Notes under the pieces: generated by a model
Told to the model about the DNA's origin: nothing
Database searches by the model: none
The model's input: the letters and a program-made list of their open reading frames with translations, nothing else
Part shown: in pieces, positions 1 to 5,495 of the stretch
How positions within the stretch are numbered: the stretch's first letter is position 1
How the letters are laid out: each line of letters begins with the position of its first letter
Assembly: GCA_023700845.1 (NCBI GenBank)
Contig: JAMPYD010000148.1
Coordinates: forward strand, 1 to 5,706
Source of the DNA: Elusimicrobiota bacterium
Lineage (GTDB): Bacteria > Elusimicrobiota > Elusimicrobia > UBA1565 > UBA9628
Direction of reading: 5' to 3'
Length of the DNA: 5,706 nucleotides
Program-made: the position numbers and the translations under genes

Positions 1-812
1 AAGCGAAGGCGTCCCCGAAGTCCGAGCTCTCTCCCGACCGGATGGGCGTCCTGGTCGACACCACCGCCTGCATCGGCTGCCGCCATTGCGAGCGCGCCTG
101 CGCCGCCGCCCACGAGCTTCCCGTCGCGCCCCTCGAGTCGTACGAGAACGCCTCGGTGTTCGCCTCGATGCGGCGGCCCGACGACAAGGCCCTGACCGTC
201 GTCAACCGCTGCGGCGACCCGGCGAAGGAGGGCGCGTCGACGACGGTGAAGGTGCAGTGCATGCACTGCGACCATCCCGCCTGCGTCTCGGTCTGCATCG
301 TCGGCGCGTTCACGAAGGAGGCCGACGGCTCGGTCCTGTGGGACACGGACAAGTGCATCGGCTGCCGCTACTGCATGGTCGCCTGCCCCTTCCAGGTTCC
401 GGCCTTCGAGTACCGCAAGGCCCTCCAGCCGAGGATCATGAAGTGCGATTTCTGCCACGACCGGCGCGAGGGCGGCGGGCTGCCGGCCTGCGTCGAGAGC
501 TGCCCGTCGGAGGCGCTGACCTACGGGCCGCGCGCGGAGCTGATCCGCGCCGCCAAGGAGCGCGTCGACCGCGCCCCCGGGCGCTACGTCCGCCATGTCT
601 ACGGCGAGTACGAGGTCGGCGGCACTTCGTGGATGTACCTGGCGGGCCGGGATTTCTCCGAGCTGCAGTTCCCCAAGCTGGGCAAGAGCCCGGCTCCCGG
701 CGTCTCCGAGAGCATTCAGCACGGCATCTTCGCCTACTTCGTGCCGCCTGTGGCCCTGTACGGCCTGCTCGGCGTGCTGATGTGGAACTCCAAGGACGAC
801 GGGAAGGAATGA
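1..812 (+). CDS. HybA-like periplasmic 4x[4Fe-4S] ferredoxin subunit, 5' end cut off
   Basis: This is an electron-transfer subunit that would wire a redox partner to the HybB-like membrane protein encoded next. Numbering from the ATG at 42, sixteen cysteines form four cluster motifs: C10/C13/C16/C20, C73/C76/C81/C85, C105/C108/C111/C115 and C135/C138/C150/C154. This is the usual arrangement of the HybA/DmsB/NrfC ferredoxin family. A hydrophobic stretch near residues 228-248 is a C-terminal membrane anchor, which HybA-type members have and DmsB-type members lack. The frame stays open upstream of the ATG at 42 to the window edge. The first cluster would begin only nine residues after that ATG, so the true start is most likely upstream, where a Tat signal would be expected. 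No twin-arginine motif lies in the 13 visible upstream codons. The stop overlaps the start region of the next gene. Family assignment is firm; the partner enzyme is unknown. Confidence 0.9.
   Translation, partial: AKASPKSELSPDRMGVLVDTTACIGCRHCERACAAAHELPVAPLESYENASVFASMRRPDDKALTVVNRCGDPAKEGASTTVKVQCMHCDHPACVSVCIVGAFTKEADGSVLWDTDKCIGCRYCMVACPFQVPAFEYRKALQPRIMKCDFCHDRREGGGLPACVESCPSEALTYGPRAELIRAAKERVDRAPGRYVRHVYGEYEVGGTSWMYLAGRDFSELQFPKLGKSPAPGVSESIQHGIFAYFVPPVALYGLLGVLMWNSKDDGKE
804..808 (+). promoter_or_regulatory. Ribosome binding site deciding the HybB-like start
   Basis: AAGGA lies six bases before the ATG at 815. An in-frame ATG at 809 overlaps the upstream stop as ATGA, but it sits directly behind this purine run with almost no spacing. 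The spacing favours 815, although stop-start coupling at 809 cannot be excluded. The two products would differ by only two residues. Confidence 0.55.
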
Positions 813-814
813 CC

Positions 815-2050
815 ATGGACCATTTCATGAGGCCGGCGCCGGTCCCGCGGAAGTTCCTGACCCCGGGCGTCATCGTCCTGATCCTCCTCGCCCTCAACGG
901 GCTCGCCTTCCTCGCCGGGCGGCTCTTCTTCGGCATCGGCGCCGTCACGAACCTGAGCAACCAATACCCGTGGGGCATCTGGATCGGCATCGACGTCGCC
1001 GGAGGCGTGGCGCTCGCCGCCGGCGGCTTCACCACCGCGGCGCTCGGCCACGTGATGAACCGCGAGGAGTACCACGCCGTGGTGCGCCCCGCCCTGCTGA
1101 CGGCGATGCTCGGCTACACCTTCGTCGCCCTCGGCGTCATGATCGACATCGGCCGCTGGTACTACATCTGGCACCCGCTCGTGTTCTGGAACGGGACCTC
1201 CGCGCTCTTCGAGGTCGGCATCTGCGTGACGATCTACGTCAACGTGCTCTACATCGAGTTCCTGCCGATCGTGACGGAGCGCTTCATCGGCCGCGTGAAT
1301 CTGCCGGGGCTGCTGTCCCGGTTCAACGCGCTCGTCGAGAAGGTCCTCCGCGCGCTGGAGCGCGGGCTGTCGAGGACGATGTTCGTCTTCATCATCGCCG
1401 GCGTGGTGCTCTCGACCTTGCATCAGTCGTCGCTGGGGACTTTGATGGTCATCGCCGGCCCGAAGATGCACCCGCTGTGGCAGACGCCCATCCTCCCGCT
1501 GCTCTTCCTGCTCTCGGCGATCGCGGTGGGCTTCCCGATGGTGATCTTCGAGTCGATGCTGGCGTCGCGCTCCTTCGGGCTGAAGCCCGAGATGCATCTT
1601 CTCTCCAAGCTCGGCGCCATGACCGCGCCGCTGCTCGGGGTCTATCTCGCCTTCAAGATCGGAGACATGTTCATCCGCGAGACCTTCGTCCATCTGACCG
1701 TGGTGAACACGGCGAGCGTCATGTTCGTGCTCGAGGTCCTGCTCGGCGTCGTCGTGCCGCTGCGCATGTTCCTCTCCCGGGACGTGCTGAAGTCCCCCCC
1801 GCTGCTCTTCACCGCGGCCGGCCTGACCGTGCTGGGCGTGCTGATGAACCGGGTCAACAACTTCGTCGTCGCCTACACCCCGTCCTACTCGCTGGGGGCC
1901 TATCGCCCGTCCCTGGGAGAGATCTCGGTGACGGTCGGCTTCATCTGCATCCTGATCCTGCTCTATCGCGCGGCCGTGCTCATATTCCCGGTGATCAGCC
2001 TGCCCGACCGCAGCCTGTCGCCGCGGGCGCGCTACACGGTGAGAGGCTGA
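815..2050 (+). CDS. HybB-like integral membrane subunit (NrfD/PsrC superfamily)
   Basis: This is a polytopic inner-membrane protein of 411 residues that would exchange electrons and protons with the quinone pool and dock the Fe-S subunit encoded just upstream. It has about ten hydrophobic helices. Stretches characteristic of the HybB branch include YPWGIWIGIDVAGGVALAAGG (about 51-71), IDIGRWYYIWHPLVFW (about 110-125), LHQSSLGTL (about 202-210) and FPMVIFES (240-247, with the conserved acidic E246). The length is close to that of E. coli HybB, which I recall as about 390 residues. No CXXCH motif or other cofactor-binding cysteine pattern is visible. In the E. coli hyb operon, hybB is followed by the hydrogenase large-subunit gene hybC; here a multiheme cytochrome gene follows instead. 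The HybB/NrfD family call is secure. The direction of electron flow (quinone reduction or quinol oxidation) cannot be read from the sequence. The start at 815 was chosen on ribosome-site spacing; 809 is the alternative. Confidence 0.92.
   Translation: MDHFMRPAPVPRKFLTPGVIVLILLALNGLAFLAGRLFFGIGAVTNLSNQYPWGIWIGIDVAGGVALAAGGFTTAALGHVMNREEYHAVVRPALLTAMLGYTFVALGVMIDIGRWYYIWHPLVFWNGTSALFEVGICVTIYVNVLYIEFLPIVTERFIGRVNLPGLLSRFNALVEKVLRALERGLSRTMFVFIIAGVVLSTLHQSSLGTLMVIAGPKMHPLWQTPILPLLFLLSAIAVGFPMVIFESMLASRSFGLKPEMHLLSKLGAMTAPLLGVYLAFKIGDMFIRETFVHLTVVNTASVMFVLEVLLGVVVPLRMFLSRDVLKSPPLLFTAAGLTVLGVLMNRVNNFVVAYTPSYSLGAYRPSLGEISVTVGFICILILLYRAAVLIFPVISLPDRSLSPRARYTVRG
2041..2046 (+). promoter_or_regulatory. 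Ribosome binding site of the cytochrome gene
   Basis: GAGAGG lies five bases before the ATG at 2052. It sits inside the last codons of the HybB-like gene, which supports the chosen start and a coupled transcript. Confidence 0.5.
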
Positions 2051-2051
2051 T

Positions 2052-2810
2052 ATGCGGACTTTCCTCCTCGCCGCGCTGCTGCTGCCGGCCGCGGTCCCGG
2101 CGTCGGGGCAGGTGAACTGCCGGGCCTGCCATACGAGCGACGCGCCGACCAAGGAGAAGCCGTCCCTCGTGCGCTGCCCGAGGGAGGACTCCAAGCCGAG
2201 GCATTTCTCGGCCCAGGCGCCGGCGACGCTCGTCCTGGGCTCGGGCGGCGGGACCTACGGCGCGGTGAAGTTCTCGCACAAGGCGCACGCGGAGATGGCG
2301 GAGATGGGCGGCGGCTGCTACCGGTGCCACCATTACGACCAGGGCGGGCGCATACAGAAGTGCGCGGCGTGCCATTCTCCGACGCGCGCCCGCGCCGACC
2401 TGGGCAAGCCGGACGTGAAGGGCGCCATGCACCGGCTCTGCGTCGACTGCCATCGCGAGTGGTCCGGCTCCGGAAAATGCGCGGGCTGCCACGCCGCGAA
2501 GGCGGCCGCCCCCCACGGGCGGAGCACGGCCTGGATCCAGAACCGCTTCCACGGACGGCTGCAGTGCGGCGAATGCCACCGCGCGCCCGGCGGGCCCAAG
2601 AAGCTCGCCAAGGACTGCGAAGCCTGCCACAAGGGCTGGCAGGCGAAGTTCGACCACCGGAAGACGGGCCTGACCCTCGACGAAACCCACGCGGCGCTGA
2701 GCTGCGCCGACTGCCACGCGGACGGCGCGTTCGCCGCGCCGCCCGCGTGCGCGGCCTGCCACGAGAAGTCGTACCCGAAGGACAAGCCCGGAAAGAAAAA
2801 GGAGACCTAG
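2052..2810 (+). CDS. Exported nonaheme c-type cytochrome
   Basis: This is a periplasmic electron carrier of 252 residues with nine CXXCH heme attachment sites, at C23, C89, C104, C130, C143, C172, C189, C218 and C233. Residues 1-20 form a Sec signal peptide with a leucine/alanine-rich core, probably cleaved near ASG/Q. The architecture looks modular: a lone N-terminal heme (23-27), a class III cytochrome c3-like block of four hemes (about 72-147) in which H76, H79 and H94 are good axial-ligand candidates, and a C-terminal four-heme block (about 167-237). The C-terminal block includes FDHRKTG followed by paired CXXCH sites. C42 (in RCPRED) is an extra cysteine outside any heme motif. The lysine-rich tail suits a soluble or loosely attached protein. 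The gene lies one base after the HybB-like gene, so the product is probably a partner of that complex. Its role as electron acceptor or donor is inferred. Confidence 0.93.
   Translation: MRTFLLAALLLPAAVPASGQVNCRACHTSDAPTKEKPSLVRCPREDSKPRHFSAQAPATLVLGSGGGTYGAVKFSHKAHAEMAEMGGGCYRCHHYDQGGRIQKCAACHSPTRARADLGKPDVKGAMHRLCVDCHREWSGSGKCAGCHAAKAAAPHGRSTAWIQNRFHGRLQCGECHRAPGGPKKLAKDCEACHKGWQAKFDHRKTGLTLDETHAALSCADCHADGAFAAPPACAACHEKSYPKDKPGKKKET
2799..2804 (+). promoter_or_regulatory. Ribosome binding site for the GTG-started kinase gene
   Basis: AAGGAG is followed by six bases and then GTG at 2811. The cytochrome stop codon (2808-2810) abuts that GTG. This site is what selects the non-ATG start. Confidence 0.7.
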
Positions 2811-4676
2811 GTGCTGAGAAGACGAATCGGCTACAAGCTGACCGCGGCCGTCGGGGCCACGGCGCTGGTGACGATCAGCGTCTTCGCCTTCGTCAGCATC
2901 CGCTCGCACGGCCGCGGCCTGCTGGCCGAGGTCGAGCGCCACGCCAACCAGCTCAGCGAGGCCGTGAAGTCCGGCACCGAGTACGACATGCTCGGCAACC
3001 AGCGCGAGCGCATCCACGAGAGCATCAAGCGGATGGGCCAGCAGAGCAGCATCGAGCGCATCCGCGTGCTCAACAAGTCCGGCGCGGTCATCTACTCCTC
3101 GGACGCGGCCGAGATCGGCAAGATGGTCGACAAGAAGGCGGAGAGCTGCTTCCTGTGCCATTCCGCGGGCCGGCCGCTCGAGCGGCTGAACACCAAGGAG
3201 CGCACGCGCGTCTTCCGCCTCCAGCCGGGCGGGCCGCGCACGCTCGGGATCATCAACCCCATCTACAACGCGCCCTCCTGCTGGACGGCCGCCTGCCACG
3301 CGCACCCGCGCTCCCAGGTCGTCCTCGGCGTGCTCGACGTCACGCTCCCCCTGGCGGAGGCCGACCGGGACATCCGGCGCGCGCAGCTCGAGGTCGCGGT
3401 CTTCGCCTTGAGCGCGATCCTCGCCCTGAGCCTCATCGTCGCGATCCTGGTGAGGCGCTGGGTCGACGTCCCCGTCGAGGAGCTCGTCGAGGCGACGCAG
3501 CGGGTCGCCGGGGGCGACCTGCGCCACACGATCGCGGAGACGCGCGAGGACGAGCTCGGAACGCTCGCGCGCTCGTTCAACAACATGACGGCGAAGCTGT
3601 CCGAGGCCCGCCTCCAGCTCTTCCAGTCGGACAAGCTGGCCTCGCTGGGGCGCCTGGCGGCCGGCGTCGCGCACGAGATCAACAATCCGCTGACCGGGGT
3701 GCTGACCTACAGCAGCTTCCTGCTCAAGCGGACGAAGGACCAGCCCGAGCTCCAGGAGGACCTCAAGGTCATCGTCCGCGAGACCCTCCGCAGCCGGGAG
3801 ATCGTGAAGAGCCTGCTCGACTTCTCGCGTCAGTCGGTCCCCCGGAAGGCCGCGGCCGACATCAACGAGATCGTCGCGCGAGCCGCGTCCGTCGTCGAGA
3901 GCCAGCTGTCGCTCAACCGGGTCAAGCTGTCGCTCAATCCGGACCCGGGCCTGCCGCGGGCCGCCGTCGACGCCAACCAGCTCCAGCAGGTGTTCATCAA
4001 CCTGTTCGTCAACGCCGCCGACGCGATCGGCCCGAAGGGCGGGACCATCACGGTCTCCTCCGCCGTCCTGAGCCTGTCCCCGGTCGGCATCACCCAGATC
4101 AAGAAGGCGCTGTGCCCCAAGCGCCACGGCCTGATCGACGGCGAGGTCCGCATCGACGGCAAGCCCTCAGTGCGGCTCAAGGCGCGCAGCGACGGCAACG
4201 AGGGCTTCATCTACCTCAACTCGATGTACGGCATGGGCGGCCATCATTACGGAATCCCGATCGACGAGAACAAGACGATCGCGCTGTCCTGCCCGGAGTG
4301 CTCCGCCTCGCTGATCCAGCCGGGCCGCGAATGCCCGGAGTGCGGCGCCGGGGTGTACGCCTTCGAGTCGCCGCCGAAGGGCCTGGTGGAGGGCTGCGCG
4401 CGCAAGGGCTGCGCGTGGCAGCGCTGGGAGGAGGTCGACGCGACGGGCTCCCGGGAGTTCGTGGAGGTGCGCGTCCACGACGACGGCTGCGGCATCGCCA
4501 AGGAGCACCTGGCGAAGATCTTCGAGCCGTTCTACTCGACGAAGGGCCAGAAGGGCACCGGCCTGGGCCTCTCGGTGATCTGGGGCATCGTCGACAACCA
4601 CAACGGGACGATCTCCGTCGAAAGCGAGGCGGGCGCGGGGACGACGTTCGTCCTGCGGCTCCCGGTGAAGCCGTGA
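2811..4676 (+). CDS. Membrane histidine kinase with periplasmic heme c motifs and a cysteine-rich insert in its ATPase domain
   Basis: This is a sensor kinase of 621 residues that starts at GTG. Domains in order are: TM1 about 10-30; a periplasmic sensor region about 31-192; TM2 about 193-214; HAMP about 215-267 (P221, then the DELG at 247-250); DHp about 271-342 with phospho-acceptor H288 in AHEINNPL; and a HATPase core. The core shows an N box (N397, N401, D404), a G1 box (HDDGCGI, 556-562), an F box (IFEPFYSTK) and a G2 box (GTGLGLS, 582-588). The sensor region carries CFLCH (113-117) and CWTAACH (157-163), both c-type heme attachment patterns, so redox or ligand sensing by heme is likely. 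Residues about 419-549 interrupt the ATPase domain between the N and G1 boxes with four or more cysteine pairs. All catalytic boxes are intact, so the protein should be active. It abuts the cytochrome gene and overlaps the response regulator gene, its probable partner. Confidence 0.95.
   Translation: MLRRRIGYKLTAAVGATALVTISVFAFVSIRSHGRGLLAEVERHANQLSEAVKSGTEYDMLGNQRERIHESIKRMGQQSSIERIRVLNKSGAVIYSSDAAEIGKMVDKKAESCFLCHSAGRPLERLNTKERTRVFRLQPGGPRTLGIINPIYNAPSCWTAACHAHPRSQVVLGVLDVTLPLAEADRDIRRAQLEVAVFALSAILALSLIVAILVRRWVDVPVEELVEATQRVAGGDLRHTIAETREDELGTLARSFNNMTAKLSEARLQLFQSDKLASLGRLAAGVAHEINNPLTGVLTYSSFLLKRTKDQPELQEDLKVIVRETLRSREIVKSLLDFSRQSVPRKAAADINEIVARAASVVESQLSLNRVKLSLNPDPGLPRAAVDANQLQQVFINLFVNAADAIGPKGGTITVSSAVLSLSPVGITQIKKALCPKRHGLIDGEVRIDGKPSVRLKARSDGNEGFIYLNSMYGMGGHHYGIPIDENKTIALSCPECSASLIQPGRECPECGAGVYAFESPPKGLVEGCARKGCAWQRWEEVDATGSREFVEVRVHDDGCGIAKEHLAKIFEPFYSTKGQKGTGLGLSVIWGIVDNHNGTISVESEAGAGTTFVLRLPVKP
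3147..3299 (+). other. Heme c attachment motifs in the kinase sensor region
   Basis: Codons for CFLCH (3147-3161) and CWTAACH (3279-3299) lie in the segment predicted to be periplasmic, between the two membrane helices. CX4CH is an accepted heme c site in tetraheme cytochromes c3. The following AHPRSQ and VLGVLDV lead out of the sensor fold towards TM2. Confidence 0.7.
4065..4457 (+). other. Zinc-ribbon-like insert inside the kinase HATPase domain
   Basis: Residues about 419-549 separate TITVSS, which follows the N box, from VEVRVHDDGCGI, the G1 strand. The insert holds CPKRH (435-439), a CPEC-x10-CPEC pair (494-511) and CARKGC (529-534), a layout that would suit one or two metal sites. Reading frame and base composition match the flanks, so it does not look like a recent insertion or an assembly join. 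I have no family name for it. Confidence 0.75.
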
Positions 4677-5467
4677 AGAGCGGGCGCGACGTCCTCGTGA
4701 TCGACGACGAGCCGGTGATCACCCGCGCCGTGGCGCGCATCTGCGCGGAGGAGGGCCTCACCGTCGACGCCGCGGACACCGGCGCGGCCGCGCTGGAGAT
4801 GCTGGCGGCGCGCTCCTACCGCCTCATCGTGTGCGACATCATGATGACGGACCTCGACGGCTTCCAACTCCTGGAGGAGGCCGCGCGCCGGGGGCTGCGG
4901 ACCCCGGTCGTCATGGCGACCGGCTACGCCACCCTCGAGAACGCGGTCAAGTCCCTGTCCCGGGGCGCCGCGGATTTCATCGCCAAGCCCTTCACGGCCG
5001 ACGAGCTCCTCGCGGTCGTGCGCCGGGCGCTGCGCGGCCGCAGGCTGCAGGAGGAGGCCGCGGCGGGCCCCCGGGACACGTTGGCGTACGTGCCCTGCCC
5101 CCCCCGCTACTACCGGCTGGGCAACGTCAGCTGGGTCAAGGAGGAGCGCGAGGGGACCGCGCTGATCGGGCTCAGCGACCTGTTCCTGAAGACGATCGAC
5201 GGCGTCGCGGGGCTCGAGCTCGCGGCGGTCAGCGAGGAGCTGCCGCAGGGCGGGATCTGCGCGACGGTGACGTCCGCCGCGGGCGACCGCCACGGCGTCG
5301 CCAGCCCGATCGGCGGGCGCATCCTGGACGTCAACGCGGCGGCGAAGTCGAATCCGTCCGCGGTCGAGAAGGACCCCTATTTCGAAGGCTGGCTGTACCG
5401 CGTCGTGCCGTCGGACCTTCACGAAGACCTGAAGAGCCTCACCTCGTGCAGTTCGGACCGTCTCTGA
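4673..5467 (+). CDS. Response regulator: receiver domain fused to a GcvH-like domain lacking the lipoyl lysine
   Basis: This protein has 264 residues. The receiver domain covers about 6-121, with the acidic pair D11/D12, phospho-acceptor D55, T83 and K105 all present, so phosphotransfer from the upstream kinase should work. After a linker (about 122-145), residues about 146-250 match glycine-cleavage H protein end to end: an SWV stretch, a GLSDLFLKTI stretch, SPIGGRILDVN and DPYFEGWLYRVVPSD. In an ungapped alignment the lipoyl-lysine site of GcvH (ESVKA) falls on G204, so the domain cannot be lipoylated there. No helix-turn-helix, AAA+ or cyclic-nucleotide domain is visible, so the output is probably protein-protein interaction (inference). 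The start is GTG at 4673, which overlaps the kinase stop as GTGA. No convincing ribosome site precedes it, which suggests translational coupling. No nearer in-frame start preserves the receiver domain. Confidence 0.92.
   Translation: MKSGRDVLVIDDEPVITRAVARICAEEGLTVDAADTGAAALEMLAARSYRLIVCDIMMTDLDGFQLLEEAARRGLRTPVVMATGYATLENAVKSLSRGAADFIAKPFTADELLAVVRRALRGRRLQEEAAAGPRDTLAYVPCPPRYYRLGNVSWVKEEREGTALIGLSDLFLKTIDGVAGLELAAVSEELPQGGICATVTSAAGDRHGVASPIGGRILDVNAAAKSNPSAVEKDPYFEGWLYRVVPSDLHEDLKSLTSCSSDRL
5108..5422 (+). other. GcvH-like output domain without a lipoylation lysine
   Basis: Residues about 146-250 of the response regulator keep the H-protein framework, including the C-terminal NP-x6-DPYFEGWL block, but have glycine (G204) where lipoate would attach. 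The nearest lysines, K173 upstream and K225 downstream, lie outside that hairpin. Confidence 0.8.
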
Positions 5468-5481
5468 TGCCAAATCGCCTC

Positions 5482-5488
5482 AAAGGAG
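5482..5488 (+). promoter_or_regulatory. Strong ribosome binding site in the only intergenic gap
   Basis: AAAGGAG is followed by seven bases and then the ATG at 5496. The gap between the response regulator stop and this gene (5468-5495) holds nothing else: no hairpin followed by a T run and no convincing -35/-10 pair, so the downstream gene is probably in the same transcript. Confidence 0.75.
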
Positions 5489-5495
5489 TCTCGCC

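Noticed and set aside
42..44. ATG at 42 as the true start of the HybA-like gene
   Set aside because: The frame is open to the window edge and the first Fe-S motif begins nine residues later, leaving no room for the export signal such subunits need. No ribosome site precedes it.
833..842. Palindrome CCGGCGCCGG near the start of the HybB-like gene
   Set aside because: It lies inside the coding sequence, and short G/C palindromes are expected by chance at this base composition. There is no companion site.
734..2194. Minus-strand open frame of about 486 codons opposite the HybB-like gene
   Set aside because: Its composition (H, E, D, R and Q rich) is what the complement of a codon-biased membrane-protein gene gives. 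It has no motif or plausible ribosome site.
1995..4127. Very long open frame on the minus strand (about 710 codons) spanning the cytochrome and kinase genes
   Set aside because: The plus strand here carries two proteins with unmistakable motifs. The antisense translation is a low-complexity R/A/G/D/L-rich product typical of GC-rich shadow frames, with no recognisable domain.
4485..4490. Cysteine C560 in the kinase G1 box (DDGCGI) as a possible redox switch
   Set aside because: Cysteine at this variable position of the D-x-G-x-G box is seen in ordinary kinases, so it is not evidence of special regulation by itself.
2324..4672. Apparent open frame upstream of the response regulator that would make it a protein of over 1000 residues
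   Set aside because: This frame runs through the cytochrome and kinase genes as arginine/proline-rich shadow sequence. Real coding begins at the GTG at 4673, where the receiver motif starts.
4832..4837. Cysteine C54 beside the phospho-acceptor D55 in the receiver domain
   Set aside because: A cysteine just before the aspartate (CDIMM type) is common in normal receiver domains.
5468..5495. Possible terminator or internal promoter between the response regulator and the last gene
   Set aside because: The 28 bases contain only a ribosome site and spacer, with no stem-loop plus T run and no paired promoter boxes.
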